Assembly: GCA_000314955.1 (NCBI GenBank)
Contig: BAEM01000032.1
Coordinates: 124,001-188,000 of the forward strand
Origin: Paraglaciecola chathamensis S18K6
GTDB taxonomy: Bacteria; Pseudomonadota; Gammaproteobacteria; Enterobacterales; Alteromonadaceae
Reading direction: 5' to 3'
Length of the DNA stretch: 64,000 bases
The position numbers and the translations under genes were made by a program. Every line of letters begins with the position of its first letter. The stretch's first letter is position 1. This document shows positions 1 through 9,031 of the stretch, one piece after another. Below the pieces are notes generated by a model, which saw only the letters and a program-made list of their open reading frames with translations, was not told where the DNA came from and ran no database searches.

Positions 1-1
1 C

Positions 2-304
2 CTCACGCAAATGATTGATTTACTCGGGCAGTTAATGTCAGGAAACAATCGTACCGAAGTCTTTATCGAAACATTACTTGAGCATGATTTGATTGAAGAG
101 CTACAACTGAGTATTACACTTAAAGACGGGCAGCAAAAACGCTTTGATGGCTTATACAATATAAACGAGGCTAACCTTGGTGCACTAAGTAGCGACAACC
201 TAGAAGCATTTCATAAAAAAGGCTATTTACAAGCTTGTTATTTGATTGCCGCATCAACCGGACATATTCAAACCCTAGTCGAGTGGAAAAAAGCAGCACA
301 ATAA
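2..304 (+). CDS. SapC family protein, C-terminal part
   Basis: This is the end of a gene that begins before the window. The frame is open from base 2, with codons for Leu-Thr-Gln before the first in-window ATG at 11, so that ATG is probably internal. The roughly 100 visible residues resemble the C-terminus of the SapC family (PF07277): an alpha-helical stretch, then LKDGQQ, a GLYNINE-type strand and a final GYLQACYLIAAS segment. SapC proteins were named after a Campylobacter surface-layer gene cluster. In marine gammaproteobacteria they often lie near TonB receptors and tryptophan halogenases, but their biochemical role is unclear. The assignment rests on remembered family pattern. The gene converges on the histidine kinase at 354, only 50 bases away. 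Confidence 0.65.
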   Translation, partial: LTQMIDLLGQLMSGNNRTEVFIETLLEHDLIEELQLSITLKDGQQKRFDGLYNINEANLGALSSDNLEAFHKKGYLQACYLIAASTGHIQTLVEWKKAAQ

Positions 305-353
305 AACGAATGTAATATCGGATGTTCGCACCGATTTATTCGACACCAGCCCG

Positions 354-2075
354 CTAGTGCTGGGCAGGTGCTTGCTTATGATACTTCACTAATACGGATT
401 TTAATGCTTCGATTTCAACCGGCTTAGTGAGGTATTCATTCATGCCTGCTTCAATACACTTTACCCTTTCGCTGTCCATCACATTTGCCGTAAGGGCAGC
501 GATGGGGATATGACTAAATATCTCACCTGCTTCACCTGCTCGTATGCGTCTGGTGGCTTCGTAACCATCTAAATTCGGCATTTGGCAGTCCATCAGTATC
601 AAATCAAATTTCAATCTTTGAGAGTGTGAGAGCGTTGCAAGTGCTTCAAGACCGTCATTGGCAATAAATACGTTTACGTCTAAGCCTTTTAAAATGGCGA
701 GCATCACCTCTTGGTTGATTTCGTTATCTTCAACTAACAAGACCTGTAGCCCTTCGAAAGACACTGGAACAGGTGGTTTGCTGGCCATTTTATGGGTTTG
801 ACGAGGGGGCTTTAACCGTACTGAAAAGGAAAATGTCGACCCCTGGTTTAACTGACTTTTCACGCTAATGTCGCCGTTCATCAGTTCACATAGCTGTTTT
901 GTGATGGATAAACCTAACCCCGTTCCGCCAAACTTGCGCGTGGTGGAGGTATCGGCTTGAGAAAATGAGTCGAAAAGGAAGGGCAGCGCTGTCTCACTCA
1001 CTCCAATACCCGTGTCTTTTATCTCTACTTTTAGTTGCAAATTATCGCCAAGTGTCACAAGGTCATAATGAACGGTAATACCGCCTGACTCGGTAAATTT
1101 AATGGCGTTGGATAGCAGATTGTTCATGATTTGCGTTATACGGTAGGGATCACCCACTACGTGCTTGTGGTGAAAATCACCTTTTGACAGAGCAAGTGTA
1201 AGACCTTTTTTGCGAGCGTGAAAATGTTGATCGTGGATAAGCTCTTCAAAGAACTGTTCGAGGTCAAATTCCACAAACTCTATGGTGAGTTCACCTACTT
1301 CTATTTTTGAGAAATCTAGAATATCGTTGATGATAATCAGTAATGAATCAGCGCTGCGCTTAGCGGTAGCAAGATAGTTTTTTTGATCTGTATTGAGCTC
1401 TGTTTGGGATACCAATTCAATCATACCTATCACCCCGTTCATGGGCGTGCGGATCTCATGGCTCATGTTAGCTAAAAAAGCGCTTTTGGTTTCTGTAGCT
1501 GCTTTGGCTTCTAATTCATGTTGAATGGCTAAATCTCGTTCTATTTCCAATTCAATTTGCTTCGTGACCAGTTTTTTTCGAGCTAAATGTGCAAACCAAC
1601 TAAGCAGCGTGCTCATGGCCATAGCAAAGAAGAAATGTTGTATTAGGGCTAATTCAAGCCAAACACTGATAGTGATCCAACCTACCCAGTTGAACAGAAT
1701 TGAAGCTGTCCAATGTGCGCGATTCGACAACACTATGCCTGAGGCGATGATGGTGACGAATATATTAGTTGTATGTTCTGATGCTTCAGAAAACCATAAA
1801 TGTAAAAAACTGTTGGCGCTGGCGATGAGCAACAATATTAAAATAATCAGACTTTGCCGCTTAGCAGGGATCTTTGCAGTGCTAAGGGCAACAGCACCAT
1901 TTAGCAGCGCGGTTAATAACGTCATCGCGCACAGCACCCACTTGAAGGGCTCTTGCAAAACAAAATAGTGTGCCAATGTCAGAGCGCAACATAGTACAGC
2001 GAAAAAATAGGCTACAGGTTTAAGTAAACCGTTTTTTTCATCTAGTTGTCTGGTTGGAACATTGCTTTGATTCAA
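354..2075 (-). CDS. Hybrid sensor histidine kinase with receiver domain
   Basis: 573-residue inner-membrane hybrid kinase. Residues about 20-165 form roughly five to six hydrophobic segments with no large periplasmic loop, so the input is probably sensed in or near the membrane. A coiled linker (170-195) follows. The HisKA box NMSHEIRTPMNG places the phospho-accepting His at 206. The HATPase domain has the N-box (NNLLSNAIKF), the G1 box DTGIGV and a GGTGLGLSI G2 box. The C-terminal receiver has acidic residues in VEDNE and phospho-Asp in LMDCQMPNLDGYE, with no Hpt domain after it, so a separate phosphotransfer protein or an autoregulatory role is likely. The start is TTG, since an in-frame stop lies four codons upstream and no in-frame ATG occurs near it. 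The signal sensed is unknown. Confidence 0.88.
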   Translation of the reverse strand: MNQSNVPTRQLDEKNGLLKPVAYFFAVLCCALTLAHYFVLQEPFKWVLCAMTLLTALLNGAVALSTAKIPAKRQSLIILILLLIASANSFLHLWFSEASEHTTNIFVTIIASGIVLSNRAHWTASILFNWVGWITISVWLELALIQHFFFAMAMSTLLSWFAHLARKKLVTKQIELEIERDLAIQHELEAKAATETKSAFLANMSHEIRTPMNGVIGMIELVSQTELNTDQKNYLATAKRSADSLLIIINDILDFSKIEVGELTIEFVEFDLEQFFEELIHDQHFHARKKGLTLALSKGDFHHKHVVGDPYRITQIMNNLLSNAIKFTESGGITVHYDLVTLGDNLQLKVEIKDTGIGVSETALPFLFDSFSQADTSTTRKFGGTGLGLSITKQLCELMNGDISVKSQLNQGSTFSFSVRLKPPRQTHKMASKPPVPVSFEGLQVLLVEDNEINQEVMLAILKGLDVNVFIANDGLEALATLSHSQRLKFDLILMDCQMPNLDGYEATRRIRAGEAGEIFSHIPIAALTANVMDSERVKCIEAGMNEYLTKPVEIEALKSVLVKYHKQAPAQH

Positions 2076-2369
2076 AAGGAATAATCACTTCATTTTATTC
2101 ATTAACCATATATTAGAATATTGTTAGTCTAATGTTTGCATATACTTAAGTAGAATACGCGTTGTCACAGTAGGTGTTAAGTCGCTTTGTTGTATCTTAT
2201 GACATGTTTTAACCCTATTGCGTTTTCTGATGTGTGTTTTGTATTTTGCAGGCTAGCAGTGCGTTTTTACAAACACATTCGCGACTGTTCTAAAACGAAA
2301 GATGATCGCTATTTTAATTAAACTCTAAATGAGACGATAAACTCTCATTGAAACCCATTAGGTCACAAA

Positions 2370-2777
2370 ATGAAAATACTCATTAAGTCAGTTTTAATCG
2401 CTTTTTTATGGCTAACTAGCCAACAAAATGTCATTGCTAACGAAGATTACACTATTGATAGTGACAAGATTCTTGTCACTGTGGTGCTCAAGCATCAGCA
2501 AGATAAAAGCCTTACAGAATTACAGCAAAAGATGGATGAAAACCGTTTTTGGCAGTCATTTCCCCCTAAAGGAGCAGAAATTGATTCCTGGTATGTCATG
2601 ATGGGATTGGGGCAAGTGATCACGGTAAAAATTCATCCTAAAGATTTACGCACTCTTAACCTCGCTATCGAGAAATCGGCCTGGGGCATTTTTGATACTG
2701 ATATTTATCCTACGTATGAATTTAAAGGGATTGCTGCGTCGATAAAAGCGAAAAAAGTTGCAAGCGATAGCCAATAG
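2370..2777 (+). CDS. Small exported protein of unknown function
   Basis: 135-residue protein, not recognised. The N-terminus is a clear Sec signal peptide: a KILIK start, a hydrophobic core to about residue 18, and likely cleavage after VIA. The mature part is short, mixed alpha/beta and about 110 residues. It contains the pattern of a small ferredoxin-like or muconolactone-isomerase-like fold (KHQQDKSLTELQQKM, then GAEIDSWYVMMGLGQVITVKI), but that comparison is only an impression of secondary structure. A periplasmic location is expected. It stands alone between the histidine kinase and a convergent small membrane-protein gene. Confidence 0.6.
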   Translation: MKILIKSVLIAFLWLTSQQNVIANEDYTIDSDKILVTVVLKHQQDKSLTELQQKMDENRFWQSFPPKGAEIDSWYVMMGLGQVITVKIHPKDLRTLNLAIEKSAWGIFDTDIYPTYEFKGIAASIKAKKVASDSQ

Positions 2778-2882
2778 CGAGGTAATTGAAATTCGCTTTT
2801 CCCATTGAGAGGGCTGTTCTCCTTTATGAATATGTTGAGCAGCTCTCTTTACCTCATGTTCTGATCTGTATAACAGTTGGCG

Positions 2883-2898
2883 GGCCTGAAAACAGGCC
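2883..2898. terminator. Short GC hairpin between convergent genes
   Basis: Perfect GGCCTG-AAAA-CAGGCC stem-loop. It lies 105 bases after the stop of the exported protein and 75 bases after the end of the minus-strand gene at 2974. Neither strand has a convincing U-run, so intrinsic termination is only possible. Confidence 0.35.
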
Positions 2899-2973
2899 AC
2901 CTTTACGAGAACACGACTATGGGGTACTTAACGTTTCGTTTTTACAGCCGTTGAGCCCAGTGCTATACGGGTG

Positions 2974-3243
2974 CTAGGAGCGATTTCGTCGATATAAGTG
3001 GAATGGAATTCCAACCAAAAGAGCAATGAAAAATGCGTAAATCAGGGAAAACATGACCGCTATACTCATAAACGGATCAGGATTATCGTTCATCACCAAG
3101 TTAGCTATTTGAAAAATCAGAGTAGAAACAAGTGTAGAAATTCCGATAGCCCACGTTATATTTTTCAAATATATATGCGCGATAACAGAGCACACTAGGG
3201 TTATTGACAAGAATACACTTAATCCAACCATTCCTTCATCCAC
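2974..3243 (-). CDS. Small multi-pass membrane protein, unknown
   Basis: 89-residue hydrophobic protein with about three predicted membrane helices (residues 5-24, 27-50, 58-80) and a positively charged C-terminus (HLYRRNRS), placing that end in the cytoplasm. The start is taken as GTG at 3243 because an AAGGA Shine-Dalgarno element sits about eight bases upstream; an in-frame ATG four codons later is the alternative. I do not recognise the family. It is transcribed divergently from the DUF3360 gene. Confidence 0.5.
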   Translation of the reverse strand: MDEGMVGLSVFLSITLVCSVIAHIYLKNITWAIGISTLVSTLIFQIANLVMNDNPDPFMSIAVMFSLIYAFFIALLVGIPFHLYRRNRS

Positions 3244-3503
3244 GCTGTCGTCCTTAATTTTAAAGCCACGTATAAAAAATTAACTGTAACTGACAGTTCT
3301 TTCATTAAGTTAACTAATTCAAGTTAAACAATGCAAATTAGCACATTCATCCTATAAGCGAGCATACCCCGTATAAGACCTTTTGCTTATGCGCCCACGA
3401 TCGATATTTGATTTACCCTGCCTACCTGAATCTTTGCCCTCTAAGAGCAAGCTTATGTGATTTTGCAGTAACGATTGTGACCACATGGCTATGTAGGAGA
3501 AAC

Positions 3504-5003
3504 ATGAAGAATAAATTAGAAAATGAAGCGCACGTAAAAAGTGCGTCAACATCTGACAGCTACCAAGAGTTGCATCAGCCGAGCTCTGCGTTTAACAGCC
3601 GAGATGAGTATCTTGAACACGAATTGCAAATTATGCAGCCAAAACGCTGGCGGCCCAATTTACCCTTCAGAGATTATCGCTTCGAGTTTGAAGATACCAT
3701 TCCTGCATTGGCAGGAACGATAGGCAAAGTCGTTATGGTAAGCGCAATCGCAGCAACATTTGCTGGCACCTTGGGCTTAAGTGATGCCTTTGTACTTGAG
3801 AACGTGCGTTACGAACTACTCATTGTCTCAGTGTTCATTGTGCTGTTTTCCGGATTCATTTTACCCACAGCCAACTTGGCTGGTACACATGGCCCGCTAA
3901 TTCCGTTAATCCCTATTGTGGTGGCAGCCGGGGGCCACCCTATGGCGTTCGGGTTACTAATTGGTGCCTTTGGACTGATATTGGCGTTTAGCAAAGGGGG
4001 GAGTCTACTTGCAAGGCTGACCAGTAAAGGTGTTTGCGGAGGGTTACTGCTGTACTTAGGGTTTATCGGTACCACCTCGCAGGTGAAGAAGTTGTTTGCA
4101 TGGGCTGAAAGTATTCAAATGACCCATATTGCTTTTATTGTCATTCTTGCGACTATTTTGCTTTACGCCTTGCTTGAGCACTTTAAAAAACGATGGTTAG
4201 CCGTGCCGCTTAGCTGCATCTTGGGTGGGGTGGTTGCCTTTTCACTAGGGGCCCCGTTTGAGTTTCACACTGCGCCGGGGTTACCCAATATGAACCCAAT
4301 GTATTGGTGGGGAGAAAATACAGGTTGGATGCTCGGCATGCCCACGTTCGAAAGCTTCATGGTGGTATTGCCTTTTGCAATATTAGCGGTTGCTATGTGG
4401 TCACCAGATTTTTTAGGGCATCAGGTATTTCAAAAGATTAGTTATCCTGAGCGCACTGAGAAAGTGCAAATGAATATTGATGACACCATGCTAAGTGCGT
4501 CGGTTCGTCAAACATTTGGTTCTATATTTGGTGGGGCGAATTTCACCTCATCTTGGGGAACATATATTGTACCTGCTGCCATTGCTAAGCGTCCAATACC
4601 CGCAGGGGCTATATTAACCGCTTTGTTTTGCGTTATTGCCGGCCTATGGGGGTATCCAATGGATCTCGCAATTTGGCAGCCTGTGCTGTGTGTAGCGTTG
4701 ATAGTTGGAGTGTTTATTCCACTGCTTGAAGCGGGCATGGAAATGACCAGAGAGGGTAAAACCACACAGTCAGCCGCGATCGTTGTGTTTGCCTCATCCT
4801 TAGTCAACCCAGCATTTGGCTGGTCACTGACTATGCTTTTGGATAATTTGGGCTTAATTGGTTGCAAAGCGCGCAGTGCTGAGTTGACGCGAATGAGTCG
4901 CTGGATCATCCCACTCGCCATGTTCGTTATACTCACAAGTGTTATGGCAATGGTGGGAATGTTGCCAGGGATACCAGCCTTATTAACGAGTTTTCGGCAC
5001 TAA
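3504..5003 (+). CDS. DUF3360 family multi-spanning membrane transporter-like protein
   Basis: 499-residue inner-membrane protein. The start at 3504 follows a TAGGAGA ribosome-binding site; the reading frame is open upstream to 3408 but lacks a good site there. About 75 cytoplasmic residues precede twelve or more hydrophobic segments. The overall pattern matches DUF3360, known from Vibrio and other marine gammaproteobacteria and thought to resemble the NCS2/SulP anion or nucleobase transporter fold. Visible landmarks are ANLAGTHGPLIPLIP early and FGSIFGGANFTSSWGTYIVPAAI in the second half, both Gly/Ser-rich as expected for substrate-site half-helices. The substrate is unknown. It stands alone. 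Its last codons belong to a tandem 13-base repeat described separately. Confidence 0.7.
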   Translation: MKNKLENEAHVKSASTSDSYQELHQPSSAFNSRDEYLEHELQIMQPKRWRPNLPFRDYRFEFEDTIPALAGTIGKVVMVSAIAATFAGTLGLSDAFVLENVRYELLIVSVFIVLFSGFILPTANLAGTHGPLIPLIPIVVAAGGHPMAFGLLIGAFGLILAFSKGGSLLARLTSKGVCGGLLLYLGFIGTTSQVKKLFAWAESIQMTHIAFIVILATILLYALLEHFKKRWLAVPLSCILGGVVAFSLGAPFEFHTAPGLPNMNPMYWWGENTGWMLGMPTFESFMVVLPFAILAVAMWSPDFLGHQVFQKISYPERTEKVQMNIDDTMLSASVRQTFGSIFGGANFTSSWGTYIVPAAIAKRPIPAGAILTALFCVIAGLWGYPMDLAIWQPVLCVALIVGVFIPLLEAGMEMTREGKTTQSAAIVVFASSLVNPAFGWSLTMLLDNLGLIGCKARSAELTRMSRWIIPLAMFVILTSVMAMVGMLPGIPALLTSFRH

Positions 5004-5042
5004 TTTTCGGCGCTATTTTTCGGCACCAATTTTCGGCGCTAA
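4991..5042 (+). repeat. Four tandem 13-base units spanning a stop codon
   Basis: Four consecutive 13-base units start at 4991, 5004, 5017 and 5030. Each is TTTTCGGC followed by a variable five-base end (ACTAA, GCTAT, ACCAA, GCTAA). The first unit encodes the last three residues and the stop codon of the DUF3360 gene; the other three are non-coding. Confidence 0.9.
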
Positions 5043-5133
5043 GTTATAAATAGAATTTAGCGTTAGGTGCTATTAAACCGATGTAAAAGATGCATCATTT
5101 ATTACACGATTTAACCAGCCAGAGGGCGTAATA

Positions 5134-5258
5134 CCCCAGCGGCTTTTGCTCTGCGTTCTCACTATTTGAAAGGGAACAACCATTACTGCATAGCGACGCC
5201 TTAATCAGAAACCGCTGGACGCATTCTGAGGCGGTCACTTATTAATGCGGATTGGTAT
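5134..5258 (+). repeat. Palindromic intergenic repeat, copy A
   Basis: 125-base repeat matching 58009-58133 at all but two positions by eye. It starts CCCCAGCGGCTTTTG, contains TTTGAAAGGGAACAACCATT in the middle and ends with TTATTAATGCGGATTGGTAT. The arms CCAGCGGCTTTTG and CAAA/GAAACCGCTGG can pair around the central block. It occupies much of the 408-base gap after the DUF3360 gene and encodes no protein. Confidence 0.9.
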
Positions 5259-5411
5259 AATACACAAGTGAACGCGTCTGGCTGACGTTATCTTTTTTGT
5301 GAGCGATAACCGTGGGATCTTAAAAAAGACTAAAGTAGTATTATCTTGTTGGTTTGAACCCAGAGCTAAGCGATAATAGGCCTCGATATTTTTGGTCTAT
5401 CTGGTTTGTAT

Positions 5412-6128
5412 ATGCGCTTCTTCCTTCACCTTGTAATATTAGTGTTTGTTTCTAGTTCCCCAAATGCGCAAGAGCTCATCCGAAGCTCTGTATCCAAAGA
5501 GTTTATGAACGGTTTGCAGGTTAAGTATCTAAAGAACATTGCAAAGCATATGAATATGGAAATTGAAATTTTACCTATGCCTTTTGCGAGACGCATAAAG
5601 GAATTGCGCCAAGGTAATCTGGACCTACTCGTTGGCTTACAACGCGAAGATGACGAGCAAGACGAAGTGGTTTATATCGCTCCGAGTTATGAAACCCTAA
5701 GACATACGTTTTTTGTGCGTAAACCCGATATAGATCAGCTGGTGAATTTTAACGATTTACGCACGTTACGTATCGGTGTTACTCGAAATGCAAAGTATTT
5801 CGAGCGACTTAACCGAGAAACAGAATTAATAATGGTGCCTGTTTCAACCCTTGCACAAAAAGTCGCGCTATTACAAAAAGGACGAATTGACACATTTATT
5901 CACTTTCAAGAAAGTGCATTGCCGCTTATTCGTGATATGGGCTTGCAAGATGAAATTGTGTTAGCGCAATACCAGCCCATAGAAGTGAATAACTATTATG
6001 TCACTATCAGTCAAAACTCACCGTTATTTAAGCAAAAACATTTGGTTGAGACCGCTGTGCGAGAGGCAATTGCTAACGGTGAATTTGCGACAATTCGCCG
6101 CGAACACTATTTATCTCTAGCGGATTGA
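5412..6128 (+). CDS. Periplasmic solute-binding protein, family 3-like
   Basis: 238-residue exported protein with a signal peptide (MRFFLHLVILVFVSSSPNAQ) and a two-lobed type II periplasmic-binding fold. Visible landmarks are the PFARRIKELRQGNLDLLVG segment typical of the first lobe, a YIAPSYETL strand, IGVTRNAKYFERL at the second-lobe entry and GRIDTFIHF. It resembles the amino-acid-type binding proteins (SBP_bac_3) common in Alteromonadales, many of which are orphan receptors without a permease next door, as here. The ATG at 5412 is preferred over the TTG at 5406. The ligand is unknown. Confidence 0.72.
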   Translation: MRFFLHLVILVFVSSSPNAQELIRSSVSKEFMNGLQVKYLKNIAKHMNMEIEILPMPFARRIKELRQGNLDLLVGLQREDDEQDEVVYIAPSYETLRHTFFVRKPDIDQLVNFNDLRTLRIGVTRNAKYFERLNRETELIMVPVSTLAQKVALLQKGRIDTFIHFQESALPLIRDMGLQDEIVLAQYQPIEVNNYYVTISQNSPLFKQKHLVETAVREAIANGEFATIRREHYLSLAD

Positions 6129-6140
6129 GATGTTTTGCCG

Positions 6141-6164
6141 CCGCCGAAACGGCGGGGACGTTTT
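6141..6164 (+). terminator. Terminator-like hairpin after the binding-protein gene
   Basis: CCGCCG-AAA-CGGCGG stem followed within six bases by TTTT, lying 13 bases after the stop of the upstream plus-strand gene. Confidence 0.55.
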
Positions 6165-6220
6165 ACACTAGCCACATGACTAAACTGAACAGCCAGTAGA
6201 TTATAAGTGCTTAAATTTAA

Positions 6221-6247
6221 CCACGGTTTGTACGATACAAGCCGTGG
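6221..6247 (-). terminator. Hairpin downstream of the MATE gene
   Basis: Arms CCACGGTTTGTA and TACAAGCCGTGG pair around a three-base loop with one G-T pair. Read on the minus strand, the stem is followed by an A/T-rich tract (TTAAATTTAAG). It lies about 30 bases past the MATE stop codon. Confidence 0.5.
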
Positions 6248-6277
6248 CCCGAGTATCCGTTAATCTGTTACGGGGCA

Positions 6278-7642
6278 CTAAATACTGAGATCGATCGGGG
6301 TATGTTCTTGTTTTCGCTGTATATGGCGTAAGCGTAATCCCAGTAAAATAGCTGCCGAGGTCAATCCGCAAATAAAGCCTATCCAAAAACCCGCCGCTGC
6401 CATACGCGGGACTATCCAATCGGTTAGGGCTAAAACACAACCTATGGTCATGCCAATTAACCAATAGGATATAAAGCTTAAATAAAACATGGCTGCGGTA
6501 TCTTTGTAGCCGCGTAATGCTGTAGCCGATATGACTTGAATAGCGTCAGAAAACTGAAACACAGCAGCAAGTAACATTAGCCCTGCCGCCATATTAATCA
6601 CCTCAGCATTGTTGCTGTAAAGTTCACCAATGTGCACGCGCGCAAGGTACGTTATGGTGGCAGTCAGCGTGGCAGTGGTTAAGCCGATCAATAATGCTGC
6701 ATGGGTCGCTGTTTTTGCTTGAGTCGGTTTGTTTTCGCCCAGTAAATGACTTACCCGAATACTCGTGGCCATGCCTAAGCTCAGAGGGATCATAAACATC
6801 AATGCGGAAAAATTTAATGCGACCTGATGGGCGGCAACTATGGTTGGGCCAAATGGAGCCAGTAATATGGCGACCACGGCAAAAAGGGTTACCTCAAATA
6901 AAATAGTTAACGCGATGGGTAAACCGAGTTTAAGACTCGCCCATATGTCACGCATATTTGGTGCGAAAATACGGGTGTACAGCGCATACGGTTGCAGCTT
7001 TTTGGCGTTTAGGGAGTAAACCCAAGTGGCAAACATCATCGCTAAAAACACTAACCCCGTCGCAATGCCACAACCAGCACCACCAAGGGCGGGTAAGCCA
7101 AGTTTGCCGTATATAAATACGTAATTAGCTGGAATGTTAACCAGCAAACCAATGATCATAATGATCATACTGGGTTTGGTTATCGACAAGCCTTCACACA
7201 CATTTCTTAGCACCTGATACAAAGCAAATGCAGGCATGGAATAGAGAACGTAACGCACGTAATCAATAGTGATAATTCGCAGTTCGGTTTCCATCTCTAT
7301 CAGGGAAAAGAAAAATTCTAAAAAGATACTAAGTACCAGAGCCAGTGCAGCGAAAAATAACGCCAACCACATCACCTGATAACTTGCATTGGCAACTTTA
7401 TTCAGTTGTTTGGCACCATTAAAGCGCGAAATAATCGGTGGTAATGCCAGGGTTAACCCTTGAATGAAGACCAGTATAGGCATGGTAAAGCTAAAGCCTA
7501 TAGCGACAGCGGCCATGTCTGTGGCAGAAAAACGCCCAGCCATTATGGTATCTGACACACCCATTAAGGTTTGGGTGACTTGTGCGATTAATAAAGGCCA
7601 TGCGAGGTGGGCTAAAGCTTTGAATTCTATTTTTAAGGTCAC
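6278..7642 (-). CDS. MATE family multidrug/Na+ antiporter (NorM-like)
   Basis: 454-residue inner-membrane protein with twelve hydrophobic segments and the two-fold MATE repeat. The N-terminal half begins HLAWPLLIAQVTQTLMGVSDTIMAGR, the usual MATE opening, and the second half has the matching PIALTILFEVTLFAVVAILLA segment. MATE proteins expel cationic drugs and metabolites in exchange for Na+ or H+. The start is a GTG that directly follows the stop codon of moeA, with no gap, so the two are almost certainly cotranscribed and translationally coupled. A link to molybdopterin export or protection is speculative. Confidence 0.88.
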   Translation of the reverse strand: MTLKIEFKALAHLAWPLLIAQVTQTLMGVSDTIMAGRFSATDMAAVAIGFSFTMPILVFIQGLTLALPPIISRFNGAKQLNKVANASYQVMWLALFFAALALVLSIFLEFFFSLIEMETELRIITIDYVRYVLYSMPAFALYQVLRNVCEGLSITKPSMIIMIIGLLVNIPANYVFIYGKLGLPALGGAGCGIATGLVFLAMMFATWVYSLNAKKLQPYALYTRIFAPNMRDIWASLKLGLPIALTILFEVTLFAVVAILLAPFGPTIVAAHQVALNFSALMFMIPLSLGMATSIRVSHLLGENKPTQAKTATHAALLIGLTTATLTATITYLARVHIGELYSNNAEVINMAAGLMLLAAVFQFSDAIQVISATALRGYKDTAAMFYLSFISYWLIGMTIGCVLALTDWIVPRMAAAGFWIGFICGLTSAAILLGLRLRHIQRKQEHTPIDLSI

Positions 7643-8887
7643 TTAATATGCCAATGAAGTAAAGGGTTGAATGTGTACCGTGCTGCCCTGGGCTACGCTG
7701 CCGGAATCTTGCGCTAGCACGATATAGCAATTTGCATGAGCGATACTGCTCATCACGCCTGAGCCTTGTTTGCCATTAGGGCTGACAAACAGTTGTCCGG
7801 TTTCATCAACACGATAAATACCGCGCTGGTAATCAGCACGCCCTGGCACTTTACGTATATCGCAATCTGCTGTCGCTGCTAGAATAAGAGGCGCATTGGG
7901 TATTTGGCCTGATAGCATTTCAAGCACAGGTTTAACCAATTGCTCGAATGTAACGTAGGAAGAAACAGGGTTGCCCGGTAAGCCGCAAAACCATGCATTT
8001 GCCAATTTACCGAACGCAAAAGGTTTGCCTGGCTTGATGGCGACTTTCCAAAAATTAACCTCGCCGAGTGACTGCAGTACGTCTTTTACGTAATCGGCAT
8101 CGCCAACAGACACCCCTCCGCAAGACAACACAAGATCACACTGTTCGTCGGCTTTTTCGAACGAGCGCTGTAAACTGCCGAGTTTATCTTCAACAATGCC
8201 AAAATCAATCACGTGTGCACCAAACGCTTCTAACATGGCATGCAATGCATAGCGGTTACTTTCAAATATTTGTCCACTTTGAAGCGTATTCCCAGGTGAC
8301 ACCAACTCGTCACCCGTGGCGATTAACCCGACCTTTATTTTGCGTACCACGCTAACGCGGGGCACACCTACAGAGGCGAGTAAAGATAGATGCGCGGGCT
8401 TTAGGCGAGTACCAGCTCGAAGAACGACAGCGCCTTGGCGAATATCTTCACCGGCATTGCGGATACTGTTACCCACCTTGGGAAATTGCGTAAACTGAAT
8501 ATGCTTAGCAGGTTCATTAAGTGTGACTGTGTTCTCTTGCATCACCACGGCATCAGCACCTTTAGGGATAACCGCACCTGTCATAATCCGCACGCATTGG
8601 CCCGATTGCACAGTGCCAGAGTAGGGGACACCAGCAAAGGCGGTTCCTACTAGCTCAAGTGTGTCAGTTTGCTGCAGATCCGCGGCTATCATTACGTAAC
8701 CGTCCATAGCTGAATTATCGCTAGGTGGGACATTAACGGCCGATATGACGTCTTTAGCTAAAATACGCCCATTAGCTTGCATTAACTCACATTGTTCTTG
8801 CCCTGATATCGCTGAAATAACATCGCGCATTTTATCTAGCGCTTGGGATAAGGGTAACAAACCTGGGGTGTCGCAACTGGCAATCAT
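7643..8887 (-). CDS. moeA: Molybdopterin molybdenumtransferase MoeA
   Basis: 414 residues, the normal MoeA length. MoeA inserts molybdate into adenylylated molybdopterin in the last step of molybdenum cofactor synthesis. Characteristic segments are PPSDNSAMDGY near residue 55, IMTGAVIPKGADAVVMQE, GLIATGDELVSPG at the MoCF-binding domain, SCGGVSVGDADYVKDVL and GLPGNPVSSYVTFEQLV. The position between a MATE gene and moeB is notable because this window encodes two molybdoenzymes, nitrate reductase NasA and xanthine dehydrogenase XdhABC, that need this cofactor. Confidence 0.95.
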   Translation of the reverse strand: MIASCDTPGLLPLSQALDKMRDVISAISGQEQCELMQANGRILAKDVISAVNVPPSDNSAMDGYVMIAADLQQTDTLELVGTAFAGVPYSGTVQSGQCVRIMTGAVIPKGADAVVMQENTVTLNEPAKHIQFTQFPKVGNSIRNAGEDIRQGAVVLRAGTRLKPAHLSLLASVGVPRVSVVRKIKVGLIATGDELVSPGNTLQSGQIFESNRYALHAMLEAFGAHVIDFGIVEDKLGSLQRSFEKADEQCDLVLSCGGVSVGDADYVKDVLQSLGEVNFWKVAIKPGKPFAFGKLANAWFCGLPGNPVSSYVTFEQLVKPVLEMLSGQIPNAPLILAATADCDIRKVPGRADYQRGIYRVDETGQLFVSPNGKQGSGVMSSIAHANCYIVLAQDSGSVAQGSTVHIQPFTSLAY

Positions 8888-9031
8888 AATAAAAACACTA
8901 CTTAATTGAGGAGTTCCTTAGCCGACCAATGTTACTGACAAGGGCCCTTTAACGAAAGGCTAAACGTGAAATAAATCTGCAAGGATTTATGTCTAGGAAT
9001 TTAGCTTAGTGCCTGTCTTGTGGATAATTTA

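Noticed and set aside
1525-1968. 147-codon frame opposite the histidine kinase
   Set aside because: Antisense shadow of the membrane domain of the kinase gene; low-complexity composition.
2786-2977. 63-codon plus-strand frame after the exported protein
   Set aside because: TTG start without a ribosome-binding site, contains a hairpin, no family resemblance.
4508-4936. 142-codon minus-strand frame within the DUF3360 gene
   Set aside because: Antisense shadow of a membrane-protein gene, with typical Ala/Thr/Ile/Pro-rich composition.
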